Shown here: one piece after another, positions 17,136 to 25,338 of the stretch
Layout: every line of letters begins with the position of its first letter
Position numbering within the stretch: the first letter of the stretch is position 1
Assembly (NCBI GenBank): GCA_964398945.1
Contig: CAYNOT010000006.1
Span: 1-64,000 of the forward strand
Source of the DNA: JBGTGG01 sp964398945
GTDB taxonomy: Bacteria > Bacteroidota > Bacteroidia > Cytophagales > Cyclobacteriaceae
Direction of reading: 5' to 3'
Length of the DNA stretch: 64,000 bases
Notes under the pieces: model-generated
The model's input: only the letters and a program-made list of their open reading frames with translations
What the model was told of the DNA's origin: nothing
Database searches by the model: none
Made by a program: the position numbers and the translations under genes

Positions 17136-17422
17136 ATGGCGCAAGCATATCAACCAAAAAACAAAGGGAGCAAGGAACTATTCAGGAACCCTGTTTTAGA
17201 AAAACTAATTATGCCTTTTCCTTTCTCCCTGGTTTTATAACGGGATATTCCTTCTATCTAACCATTCATTACATGGTGCATGCCTTTCAGCCTCCAAAAA
17301 ATTCCCTAAAACTACTTTGGCTGAACCACAGCATCCATCACTACAAAGAAGATGAGCATATTTTATATGGGGTCAGCTCACCTGTGTGGGACTATGTCTT
17401 CGGAAGTGTACCTAAAAAATAA
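17136..17422 (+). pseudogene. Relic of a fatty acid hydroxylase/sterol desaturase-type gene, internally deleted and frameshifted
   Basis: From ATG 17136 one frame reads MAQAYQPKNKGSKELFRNP, the usual N-terminus of this membrane-enzyme family, then stops after about 34 codons (TAA at 17238-17240). A second frame reads PGFITGYSFYLTIHYMVHAF, then LNHSIHHYK and GVSSPVWDYVFG to TAA 17420-17422, the family's C-terminus. Family members have about 200-220 residues; here about 100 central residues with most of the His motifs are missing. The two pieces are in different frames. It is a decayed gene between bshA and a tiny lipoprotein gene. Confidence 0.75.
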
Positions 17423-17431
17423 GGAAGTTCC

Positions 17432-17554
17432 TTAGATTTTGTTTTCGGTTTTGGGATGATGCGCAGGCTTCTTTGCATAGGTTGCACACGTGTAGCTTGA
17501 GCATGAAGCTAACAGGGATACTAAAACGATTAAAACCAGTACGGACTTTTTCAT
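17432..17554 (-). CDS. 40-residue lipoprotein-like peptide
   Basis: Starting at ATG 17554 the product is MKKSVLVLIVLVSLLASCSS followed by YTCATYAKKPAHHPKTENKI. The lipobox is LASC, with the lipidated Cys at residue 18. The mature peptide has about 22 residues and a second Cys. Very short lipoproteins with a SYTCxTYAK-like core occur in other Bacteroidota, as far as I recall. A longer frame with an upstream start lacks a signal peptide at its N-terminus and is unlikely. The gene's upstream side carries a palindromic repeat. Function is unknown. Confidence 0.6.
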   Translation of the reverse strand: MKKSVLVLIVLVSLLASCSSYTCATYAKKPAHHPKTENKI

Positions 17555-17580
17555 GGGTATATGTTTATTTTTACGGTCAC

Positions 17581-17638
17581 ATGGAATGGCCGAAATAATC
17601 ATTTCGGTTGGCGAAAAGTATTTACATGGCCATTTCAT
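17581..17638. repeat. Short palindromic dispersed repeat, copy 1
   Basis: ATGGAATGGCC (17581-17591) is an inverted copy, with one mismatch, of GGCCATTTCAT (17628-17638). The inner part holds a CCGAAAT/ATTTCGG hairpin. The same ends, the preceding GGTCA and a similar length (55 bp) recur at 42067-42121 with an unrelated centre. It lies in the 5' region of the 40-residue lipoprotein gene. Confidence 0.55.
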
Positions 17639-17813
17639 AATTTTATTTAATTAGGTTGTTTTGGTGGTTCAAAAGTAGATTCAATCGATGAACAAAATAT
17701 GCTGGATATTCCCCAATCCTTACATAGGCTTTATATTTATAATAAAATTAAATTTCCGGATATTAAACTGATTGCGGCATTTCCGGGTTAAATACCAAAA
17801 GGTAACAAAAAGC

Positions 17814-18911
17814 ATGCTTGGATATCGTTTTACGAAATACACCCCTCCACCAGAAGACGCGAAAAGCGACTTTGATAAACTGCTTAAAATTTTTATGGAA
17901 TTGCTGCTCATCACCTCGGGAGATGTGGGGGAGGCGTTGCAATGGTTGACGGAAGTTGACAAACAATACAACTTAACAAACGGCAACATGGGTATTGGCG
18001 ATTTCCTTGACCAACTAAAAAAGGAAGGGTATATCACCGAAAAAACCCCCGGTGGCGAATTTACCCTGAGCACCAAAAGTGAACAACGGCTTCGAACCTC
18101 AGCATTGGAAGAAATATTTGGGAAGCTCAAGAAATCACGGAATGGAGACCACAATTCGGTTCACTCCGGCAGGGGTGACGAACAAACCACCGACAGCCGT
18201 GCGTATGAATTTGGTGACATGCTGGAGCAAATTTCAATGACGGATTCTTTGAGGAATGCACAGATCAACCATGGGGTGGAAAATTTCTTCATGACGGAAC
18301 GTGACCTGGAAGTGGTGGAAACCGAATTCAAGACCCAGACCTCAACCGTTTTGATGATCGATATCTCACATTCCATGATCTTGTATGGTGAAGACCGGAT
18401 CACGCCAGCAAAAAAAGTAGCCATGGCCTTGTCGGAATTGATTTTAAAAAAATATCCAAAAGACACATTGGATGTTATTGTCTTTGGAAACGATGCCTGG
18501 CAAATTGAGATCAAGGACCTTCCGTATCTGAAAGTGGGCCCGTACCACACCAATACCGTAGCCGGGCTTGAACTGGCGATGGATTTACTGCGGAGAAGGA
18601 AAAATCCCAACAAACAAATCTTTATGATCACGGATGGGAAACCCACGTGCATCAAACAAGGAATTAAATATTATAAAAATGCTTTTGGATTGGATCGCGT
18701 GATCCTTGCTAAAACATTGAACCTGGCAGGTCAACTGCGAAAATTGTCTATCCCTGTGACCACGTTTATGATTGCTACCGATCCTTATCTAAAAGCATTT
18801 GTCCGTGAGTTTACAAAAGCCAATAATGGAAATGCATACTACAGTAGTTTGCAAGGTTTAGGTCACCTTGTATTTGAAGATTTTAAGAAGAACAGAAGAA
18901 AGAATTTATAA
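17814..18911 (+). CDS. VWA-domain protein paired with a MoxR-type ATPase
   Basis: The start at ATG 17814 (MLGYRFTKYTPPPEDAKSDF), with an AGG-like site just upstream, gives 365 residues. The N-terminal half (1-170) is helical and charged. The C-terminal half is a von Willebrand A domain with the MIDAS motif D183-x-S185-x-S187 (DISHS) and later TDGKPT. It has no signal peptide, so it is cytoplasmic. It is followed after seven bases by a MoxR/ChlI-like AAA+ gene, the layout of chelatase-like or RavA-ViaA-like pairs in which the VWA subunit recruits a target to the ATPase. The target is not evident from the neighbourhood. Confidence 0.85.
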   Translation: MLGYRFTKYTPPPEDAKSDFDKLLKIFMELLLITSGDVGEALQWLTEVDKQYNLTNGNMGIGDFLDQLKKEGYITEKTPGGEFTLSTKSEQRLRTSALEEIFGKLKKSRNGDHNSVHSGRGDEQTTDSRAYEFGDMLEQISMTDSLRNAQINHGVENFFMTERDLEVVETEFKTQTSTVLMIDISHSMILYGEDRITPAKKVAMALSELILKKYPKDTLDVIVFGNDAWQIEIKDLPYLKVGPYHTNTVAGLELAMDLLRRRKNPNKQIFMITDGKPTCIKQGIKYYKNAFGLDRVILAKTLNLAGQLRKLSIPVTTFMIATDPYLKAFVREFTKANNGNAYYSSLQGLGHLVFEDFKKNRRKNL

Positions 18912-18918
18912 TTATAGA

Positions 18919-20430
18919 ATGGACCATACTAACATAAGGACACGAGGAGAATTAATCGCAGCGGGCTATCATTCAAAATCAATCAAAGATGAATTGCGTG
19001 AGAATCTGATCAAGAAATTAAAAAACAAGCAATCTGTATTTGAAGGTATCCATGGCTATGAAGAGACTGTAATTCCAGATATGGAGCGTGCCATTCTTGC
19101 TGGCCATAATATAAATTTACTCGGGTTGCGCGGCCAGGCAAAAACCAGGCTTGCACGATTGATGGTAAACTTGCTGGATGAGTATATCCCCTATATTGAA
19201 GGATCGGAATTGAATGATGATCCGTTAAATCCCATTTCACGCTTCGGGAAAGACAAAATAGATGTGTTGGGCGATGCCACCCCTGTTCAATGGCTCCACC
19301 GTTCTGAACGCTATACCGAAAAACTGGCAACACCGGATGTTTCCATTGCTGATCTAATTGGTGATGTCGATCCGATAAAAGCAGCAACCTTAAAACTTCC
19401 CTACTCAGATGAGCGTGTTATCCATTTCGGGTTGATTCCACGATCACATCGGTGCATTTTCGTAATCAATGAGCTTCCCGATTTACAGGCGAGGATCCAG
19501 GTTGCGCTGTTCAATATTTTACAAGAAGGGGATGTTCAGATCCGTGGATTTAAAATCCGGCTTCCGCTTGAAATCCAATTTGTATTCACGGCCAATCCGG
19601 AAGATTATACAAACCGTGGAAGCATTGTGACACCCTTGAAAGATAGAATTGATAGTCAGATTATAACCCACTACCCCAAAACAATTGCCATCGGAAAGAT
19701 TATTACCAGGCAGGAAGCAAAACTTAAACCCGCTCAAAAAGAAAATATTTCCGTGCTGGAAATTGCACAGGATTTAATTGAACAGATAGCTGTTGAAGCG
19801 CGGAGGAGTGAGTTCGTGGACGCTAAAAGTGGCGTTTCCGCGAGGCTTACCATTTCCGCATTGGAAAACCTTGTTGCCGCTGCCGAAAGAAGAACGCTAA
19901 TCAACAATGAAAGAAACACAACCATCCGTGTGCTGGATTTTGTTGGTGTTGTTCCCGCGATTACCGGAAAGGTAGAATTGGTCTACGAAGGCGAACAAGA
20001 AGGCCCCGGGATTGTAGCACAAAACCTGATTGGAAAAGCTGTCCGAACTTTGTTCATCACCTATTTTCCCGATCCGGATAAAGTACGAAAACAAAAAGAT
20101 AAAAATCCCTATAAAAAAATATCCGAATGGTTTGGGAATGGAAACACGCTCGATTTGCTGCACAATATGGAGCAGAAAGAATTTGAAAAGCAAATCCATT
20201 CGATACCCGGGCTTAGTGCGTTGATAAAAGAATCTCAACCAACGGCAAGTAAGGAACTCCAATTGTTCCTGATGGAATTTGCACTGCACGGGCTTTCCGA
20301 ATACAGCATGATTAGCAAACATAATTTAACGTCCGGCCTTCAGTTCAAGGATTTATTGAGCAGTATGTTTACCCTCAATCCAACGGACGAAGAGGGTGAA
20401 GAGGATGATGCACGTGGAGGAATAGTATAA
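18919..20430 (+). CDS. MoxR/ChlI-like AAA+ ATPase
   Basis: Beginning at ATG 18919 (MDHTNIRTRGEL) the protein has 503 residues. Walker A reads GLRGQAKT (69-76). The Walker B-like strand is CIFVINELPDL, with Asn where Asp is usual before Glu. Sensor 1 is FTANPED and an arginine-finger-type stretch follows in TPLKDRIDSQI. It resembles magnesium-chelatase subunit I/MoxR ATPases that remodel metalloenzymes or complexes together with a VWA partner. The two genes are seven bases apart and surely co-transcribed. The C-terminal 120 residues are helical and lack a familiar domain. Confidence 0.87.
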   Translation: MDHTNIRTRGELIAAGYHSKSIKDELRENLIKKLKNKQSVFEGIHGYEETVIPDMERAILAGHNINLLGLRGQAKTRLARLMVNLLDEYIPYIEGSELNDDPLNPISRFGKDKIDVLGDATPVQWLHRSERYTEKLATPDVSIADLIGDVDPIKAATLKLPYSDERVIHFGLIPRSHRCIFVINELPDLQARIQVALFNILQEGDVQIRGFKIRLPLEIQFVFTANPEDYTNRGSIVTPLKDRIDSQIITHYPKTIAIGKIITRQEAKLKPAQKENISVLEIAQDLIEQIAVEARRSEFVDAKSGVSARLTISALENLVAAAERRTLINNERNTTIRVLDFVGVVPAITGKVELVYEGEQEGPGIVAQNLIGKAVRTLFITYFPDPDKVRKQKDKNPYKKISEWFGNGNTLDLLHNMEQKEFEKQIHSIPGLSALIKESQPTASKELQLFLMEFALHGLSEYSMISKHNLTSGLQFKDLLSSMFTLNPTDEEGEEDDARGGIV

Positions 20431-20555
20431 TGGTCAATACGCTTGCTGGTTTTCGATGCATTAAATATTTCCACTAGCCTCAAAAAAAAATTATGGAAAC
20501 GAATGTACTTTCATTAGCTTTTGCTACATTTCAAAAACCAAGTTCTTTGTGAAGC

Positions 20556-21893
20556 ATGTCCAAGACTAAGAAGGAAAAGAAGATCTTCGTACTCGATACT
20601 TCAGTAATTATTTATGAACACAATTCCATCCTCAATTTTGCAGAACATGATATCGGTATTCCGATAACAGTTTTAGAGGAACTGGATAATTTCAAAAAAG
20701 GAAACGATACCAAAAATTTTGAGGCCCGTGAATTTATACGGCTAATCGATAAACTGGCGAAGGGGCACATGCTCCATGATTGGAACCCCCTTAACGGGAA
20801 AACAAAAGGCCACTTTAAGGTCTTGATGAACACCAGCAGTTCGGTAGATGCCAATAAAGTTTTCAATGAAAACAAGCCAGACCATCAAATCCTGAATTCT
20901 GCCCTTCAGCTACAACAAGAATCGAAAGGCAAAAAAGTAATCCTCGTTTCGAAAGATGTAAACCTCAGGCTCAAAGCAAAGGCATTGGGGCTGATGGCCG
21001 AAGATTATACAACCGGAAAGGTCCAGAACATTTCATCCCTTTATTCCGGCAAAACCATTGTCGAAAATGTAGCTTCTGACATGATCGACTTGCTCTACGA
21101 AAAAGGATATTGCGTTCCCAAGGATATTCTCGGAAAAGTTGAGCCTATAAAAAATCATTATTACATCTGTCGTAGTGGTAAAAAATCTGCACTCGGCTTT
21201 TATAACCCGTTGAACGGAATGATTGAGCATGTTGAAAAACGTGCCGTATATGGAATTAAAGCCCGCAATGCCGAACAAACTTTTGCAATGCATGCCATTA
21301 TGCGCCCGGAAATAAAACTTGTTTCCATTCAGGGCGTGGCCGGAACCGGAAAAACACTTATTGCATTGGCGGCTGCGTTGGAGCAAAAAAGGGAATTCAA
21401 ACAAATCTATCTTGCACGACCTATCGTTCCGCTTAGCAATAAAGACATCGGGTTTTTGCCCGGGGACATTAAATCAAAAATCAATCCCTACATGGAACCC
21501 CTTTGGGACAATTTGAAATTCATCCAAAACCAATACACGGAAACGGACAAAGAGTTTTCTAAAATCTCCGAAATGGTGAACATGGAAAAATTGGTAATCA
21601 CCCCGTTGGCCTATATCCGTGGAAGAAGCCTTTCCAATATTTGCTTTATTGTGGATGAAGCCCAGAATTTAACACCTCATGAGGTGAAGACGATTATCAC
21701 GCGGGCGGGCGAGAATACAAAAATCATTTTTACCGGAGATATCCATCAAATTGATACCCCTTATCTGGACTCACAAAGTAACGGGCTGTCCACACTGATC
21801 GATCGGTTAAAAGACCACGATTTGTACTCACACATTACATTGGAAAAAGGGGAACGATCAGAGTTGGCCAACCTCGCAAATGATCTTCTTTAA
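20556..21893 (+). CDS. PIN-PhoH fusion (PhoH2-type) putative RNA helicase/ribonuclease
   Basis: The 445-residue protein has a PIN nuclease domain (about 8-150, beginning FVLDTSVIIYEH with acidic residues such as ELDNF and NLRLKAKALG) and a PhoH ATPase domain (about 235-440). Walker A is GVAGTGKT (260-267) and Walker B is FIVDEAQN. PIN-PhoH (PhoH2) proteins are reported as sequence-biased RNA-unwinding RNases in mycobacteria and others. It has no signal peptide and is cytoplasmic. It is monocistronic, 125 bases after the MoxR gene; that gap holds no gene. Confidence 0.93.
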   Translation: MSKTKKEKKIFVLDTSVIIYEHNSILNFAEHDIGIPITVLEELDNFKKGNDTKNFEAREFIRLIDKLAKGHMLHDWNPLNGKTKGHFKVLMNTSSSVDANKVFNENKPDHQILNSALQLQQESKGKKVILVSKDVNLRLKAKALGLMAEDYTTGKVQNISSLYSGKTIVENVASDMIDLLYEKGYCVPKDILGKVEPIKNHYYICRSGKKSALGFYNPLNGMIEHVEKRAVYGIKARNAEQTFAMHAIMRPEIKLVSIQGVAGTGKTLIALAAALEQKREFKQIYLARPIVPLSNKDIGFLPGDIKSKINPYMEPLWDNLKFIQNQYTETDKEFSKISEMVNMEKLVITPLAYIRGRSLSNICFIVDEAQNLTPHEVKTIITRAGENTKIIFTGDIHQIDTPYLDSQSNGLSTLIDRLKDHDLYSHITLEKGERSELANLANDLL

Positions 21894-22017
21894 CATATTT
21901 GGATTTATAATTCCCAAAATTGGATTTTTTCCAATAATAATTATGAATTAAAGCCAAATTAGGCACATTCCAATTATGGCCTGATATCTGAATTAAATGT
22001 ATAAAAATTCAGATATC

Positions 22018-22269
22018 ATGTTTTTAAGACTCTTTTTCAAGCACTTCTCAGTATCCAGGCAAATTGATTACCTTAAAACAAAAGGGGTAATGATCGGAAC
22101 CCGCCATAAAGATGGTAGAAAAGTGTACCTCTATATGGTAAAAGACCTTTTTGTAGAGGTTTTTTACAAGAGTGATACACCCGAAAATGATGCTGAACAA
22201 GTAAAATTGATTCCCGGGCTAAAAAACCTGAATCAATACCTTGAAAACGAATTTAGAGCTACTTTTTGA
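22018..22269 (+). CDS. Short conserved-type hypothetical protein
   Basis: The likely start is ATG 22018 (MFLRLFFKHFSVSRQIDYLK), giving 83 residues; an ATG seven codons upstream (21997) is also possible. The sequence is basic at the N-terminus and mixed alpha/beta: VMIGTRHKDGRKVYLYMVKDLFVEVFY, with a central strand pair. There is no signal peptide or membrane segment, and I do not recognise a family. It lies 100 bases after phoH2 and converges on sucD. The open frame, codon use and compact folding pattern suggest a real gene. Confidence 0.55.
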   Translation: MFLRLFFKHFSVSRQIDYLKTKGVMIGTRHKDGRKVYLYMVKDLFVEVFYKSDTPENDAEQVKLIPGLKNLNQYLENEFRATF

Positions 22270-22281
22270 AACAAGTAGGTT

Positions 22282-23157
22282 TTACTTCCCCAAAGCTTTT
22301 AGCATGGTCTCCCCGATTTCAGCTGGGGATTCAACCACGTAGATTCCACAGGAGCGCATAATAGTCATTTTCGCTTCAGCGGTATCATCCGAACCACCAA
22401 TAATGGCACCTGCATGGCCCATTCTCCTACCCGGAGGGGCGGTCTGGCCTGCAATAAATCCAACAACGGGTTTCTTATTTCCGGTTTCTTTAATCCAATT
22501 TGCAGCCAAAGCCTCGTAGTTTCCACCGATCTCACCAATCATCACAATGGCATCGGTTTCAGGATCATTCATCAGGAGTTCCACGGCTTCTTTTGTTGGG
22601 GTGCCAATAATCGGATCCCCACCAATTCCAATCGCAGTTGAAATGCCCAAACCAGCTTTTACTACCTGGTCGGCAGCTTCGTATGTAAGTGTACCTGATT
22701 TCGAAACAATTCCTATCCTTCCTTTTTTGAAAACAAACCCTGGCATAATGCCAACTTTTGCTTCACCCGGTGTGATCACGCCAGGGCAATTGGGCCCTAC
22801 AAGAACAACTTTTTTATCCTGGATGTATTTCTTGGCAACCATCATATCCTTTACAGGAATGCCTTCCGTGATCGTGATGATCACTTTCACACCAGCATCG
22901 GCAGCTTCCATAATCGCATCGGCAGCAAATGCCGGAGGAACGAAAATGATGGTAACATCTGCACCGGTTTTCTCAACAGCATCTTTTACGGTATTAAATA
23001 CCGGCCTTCCCAAGTGTTCCGTTCCGCCTTTTCCGGGGGTTACCCCTCCCACCACATTGGTGCCGTACTCGATCATTTGGCCTGCGTGGAAAGTACCTTC
23101 TGAACCTGTGAACCCCTGAACAATTACGCGGGAATCCTTATTAACTAATACACTCAT
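22282..23157 (-). CDS. sucD: SucD, succinyl-CoA synthetase alpha subunit
   Basis: The 291-residue protein is the CoA-binding, phospho-histidine subunit of the TCA-cycle enzyme that makes succinate and ATP or GTP from succinyl-CoA. It shows the N-terminal CoA-binding fold (VIVQGFTGSEGTFHAGQMIEYG), NCPGVITPGE, SKSGTLTYEA and the phosphorylated H248 in GHAGAII. Length and motifs are standard. SucC is not in the window. It is transcribed alone on the minus strand, with an intrinsic terminator of the upstream operon before it. Confidence 0.97.
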   Translation of the reverse strand: MSVLVNKDSRVIVQGFTGSEGTFHAGQMIEYGTNVVGGVTPGKGGTEHLGRPVFNTVKDAVEKTGADVTIIFVPPAFAADAIMEAADAGVKVIITITEGIPVKDMMVAKKYIQDKKVVLVGPNCPGVITPGEAKVGIMPGFVFKKGRIGIVSKSGTLTYEAADQVVKAGLGISTAIGIGGDPIIGTPTKEAVELLMNDPETDAIVMIGEIGGNYEALAANWIKETGNKKPVVGFIAGQTAPPGRRMGHAGAIIGGSDDTAEAKMTIMRSCGIYVVESPAEIGETMLKALGK

Positions 23158-23225
23158 GAATGCTGGATTTAATACCCCACAAAAATAGAAGAATTAACCT
23201 AGTGACCAAAGGTGCAAAAACAAGA

Positions 23226-23243
23226 GGGCCGCATCCGCGGCCC
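23226..23243 (-). terminator. Intrinsic terminator of the CHASE2/FecR-like operon
   Basis: On the minus strand GGGCCGC and GCGGCCC form a 7-bp GC stem with a 4-base loop, followed by TCTTGTTTTTG. It lies seven bases beyond the stop of the gene ending at 23250 and upstream of sucD. Confidence 0.75.
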
Positions 23244-23249
23244 TACTTC

Positions 23250-24140
23250 CTATTTTTTTGTTTCCACGAGTGCATTTCGAATGAGGAACTCTTTAAAGCT
23301 GTCTTTGTACGCATCGGGTTCTAAAGCAATTGCTTTTTGATAACACGTAATCGCATCAATTAAAAGCAGGTTGCTCTCATAAAAACCAGCCAAAATATAA
23401 AGGCCTAAAGCATTCTCTTCCGAAGTTACCCCTTCAATCTGATTGAGTGCCACTTTGATTCGCTCCTTATCCCCTTTGGACAATCTTTTGATAATGAACC
23501 GATCTGAAACTTTGGTTGCATCTGAAAGAGAGGATACTACAACATATATATTATCCTCTATTTTAAATTTGCTGTCGTTCAAGTTCACTTTCACAAATCC
23601 TTCAGCGGTTTCCATTTTCGCAAGTTCATCACCAAACATGCTATTGAACTCAACCTTGTATGGCCCTTTTATCTTTTCGGTGTCCCACGGGATAATTAAA
23701 TTATCCTCAAATACCGTGGAATTTTCTGGTGTTGGCAGATATACTTTTATTATCCCAAGACCCCGGTGAACCGCCCCGGTAGCTTGAAGCCGGTTTCCCT
23801 TTTCCGTGTTGGCACTTAAAATAAAATCGGTGTACTTATTTAAAACAGTTGTCCCTCCGCTGATCTTCGCTGCTAAATCAGCAATCTTGTATGGGCCATC
23901 TTCTTTGATCTCCATGGGCTTTCCGCTAACATGCACCAAGCCTAAATACGCATTTACCGGAACCTTAAGTTCATCACCTGAATTAAGCGCCATGCCTGTT
24001 TTTACCGGCTCCCATTTCGAGCCCGTCTTTACTTCAGAATTGCCTTTGTTTACCATTACCTTAAAGGTATAGTTCTGTGCTAAGGTTGGTGAAGCGAGGC
24101 CAACCAAGAAAATTAGTAGAAAAGAATTGAGGGTTTTCAT
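23250..24140 (-). CDS. Exported FecR-like/TPR-like protein, paralogue 2
   Basis: The 296-residue protein has a signal peptide (1-21, ending TLAQ). Residues 22-125 are a beta-rich domain with FecR-like wording (GSKWEPVKTGMALNSGDELKVP, LGLVHVSGKPMEI). A middle beta domain follows, then a C-terminal helical repeat (LGLYILAGFYESNLLLIDAI, YQKAIALEPDAYKDSFKEFL) like a TPR. It is clearly paralogous along its whole length to the gene at 24307-25203. Both follow a CHASE2 gene on the same strand. FecR-like domains often accompany CHASE2 proteins in bacteria, so I infer a periplasmic partner of that sensor. Confidence 0.75.
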   Translation of the reverse strand: MKTLNSFLLIFLVGLASPTLAQNYTFKVMVNKGNSEVKTGSKWEPVKTGMALNSGDELKVPVNAYLGLVHVSGKPMEIKEDGPYKIADLAAKISGGTTVLNKYTDFILSANTEKGNRLQATGAVHRGLGIIKVYLPTPENSTVFEDNLIIPWDTEKIKGPYKVEFNSMFGDELAKMETAEGFVKVNLNDSKFKIEDNIYVVVSSLSDATKVSDRFIIKRLSKGDKERIKVALNQIEGVTSEENALGLYILAGFYESNLLLIDAITCYQKAIALEPDAYKDSFKEFLIRNALVETKK

Positions 24141-24306
24141 TTTAGTAATGATTTTGTTTTACAGTTCCATTGCACTATCACACTCCTCAGGCCAAGGTGT
24201 TAAAACCTTACCCTAATCGGAAAACCAAGAGCAATTTAAAGATACGCCAAACTTTTTTGAAAATGAAGGCCTACATGCCTGCAATGCATTTTGAAAATTT
24301 CAAATG

Positions 24307-25203
24307 TTACCGGTTCATTCCATGCCGCAGCAAGAACTCATCATACGCCTCTTGATAGGTTGGTACATCAGGTGCCAATTTAATGGCATCTTCATAAGCA
24401 GCAATTGCATCGATGAACAGATGGTTTTCTTCATAAAAGCCCGCAAGGATAAACTTATTCAAAGCCGTTTGCTCACGCACCTGGCCTAAAATTTCATCAA
24501 GGGAGTGCTTTACATTTTTTTGCTCTTCGGGTGTTAATTTTTTAATAAGATGCTGTTTAGATGCCTGGCTTGGATCCGCCTTTGAACTGATCTCAACCAG
24601 TACCGCGGTTTCCTCCTTCAGTTTTGGATCACTCAAATCTATTTGCACGCTATTTTCGGAAGTTTCAAACTTGAAAAGTTCTTCATCAAACATGCTTTTG
24701 ATCGTCACAATATAAGGTCCTGATACTTTGCTTTTATCCCAATTAATAACAGCTGATTGGTTATAAATACCTGAGTGATGATTTTCGGGAAGTAAAACAC
24801 GAATTGCACTTGCGTCCCCGCGGTGTACCGCCCCGGTAGCGCTCAATCTATTCTTCTTGGCTTCTGCTGAGTTGCTGCTAAGGATGAAATCAGTGTATTT
24901 GTTGAGCACGCTTGCCCCTTCACCCACACCTGCAGCTAGTTCCGCGACACTATAATCCCCGGCTTTTTTGATTTCAACAGGTTTGCCACTTACATGGACT
25001 AACCCCATATAGGAGTTCTCAGAGACTTTAATTTTATCTTCCTTTTTAAGGGCCTCGCCCGTTTTTACTGCGTGCCATTCCGAGCCTGATTTTACTTCAT
25101 TCGCTCCCTTGTTTGCCAATACCTTAAATGCATAATCCTGGCCATGCGAAACGAGTGAACACAGGCTGAATACAATGAAGAGGGTTTTCTTATTAGTTTT
25201 CAT
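24307..25203 (-). CDS. Exported FecR-like/TPR-like protein, paralogue 1
   Basis: I start it at ATG 25203 (MKTNKKTLFIVFSLCSLVSH), which has a clean signal peptide; the open frame upstream lacks one. The 298-residue product matches its downstream neighbour segment by segment: GSEWHAVKTGEALKKEDKIK, MGLVHVSGKPVEI, VLNKYTDFILSSNS, TGAVHRG, and the C-terminal AGFYEENHLFIDAIAAYEDA repeat. The tandem copies lie 166 bases apart and have diverged considerably. Position behind the CHASE2 gene suggests a shared operon and a shared periplasmic pathway. The ligand is unknown. Confidence 0.75.
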   Translation of the reverse strand: MKTNKKTLFIVFSLCSLVSHGQDYAFKVLANKGANEVKSGSEWHAVKTGEALKKEDKIKVSENSYMGLVHVSGKPVEIKKAGDYSVAELAAGVGEGASVLNKYTDFILSSNSAEAKKNRLSATGAVHRGDASAIRVLLPENHHSGIYNQSAVINWDKSKVSGPYIVTIKSMFDEELFKFETSENSVQIDLSDPKLKEETAVLVEISSKADPSQASKQHLIKKLTPEEQKNVKHSLDEILGQVREQTALNKFILAGFYEENHLFIDAIAAYEDAIKLAPDVPTYQEAYDEFLLRHGMNR

Positions 25204-25338
25204 TATTAAAATTTTTTGATTTAATAAATCTTTAAATCCCAATTTCGGAGTTATCACCACTTTCCTTTGTCGTGTGCACAATTTTGGGTTCTGCTATTTT
25301 TCGTGGTTTAAAGGGTAAAAATAACAATTTTCAGCGTT

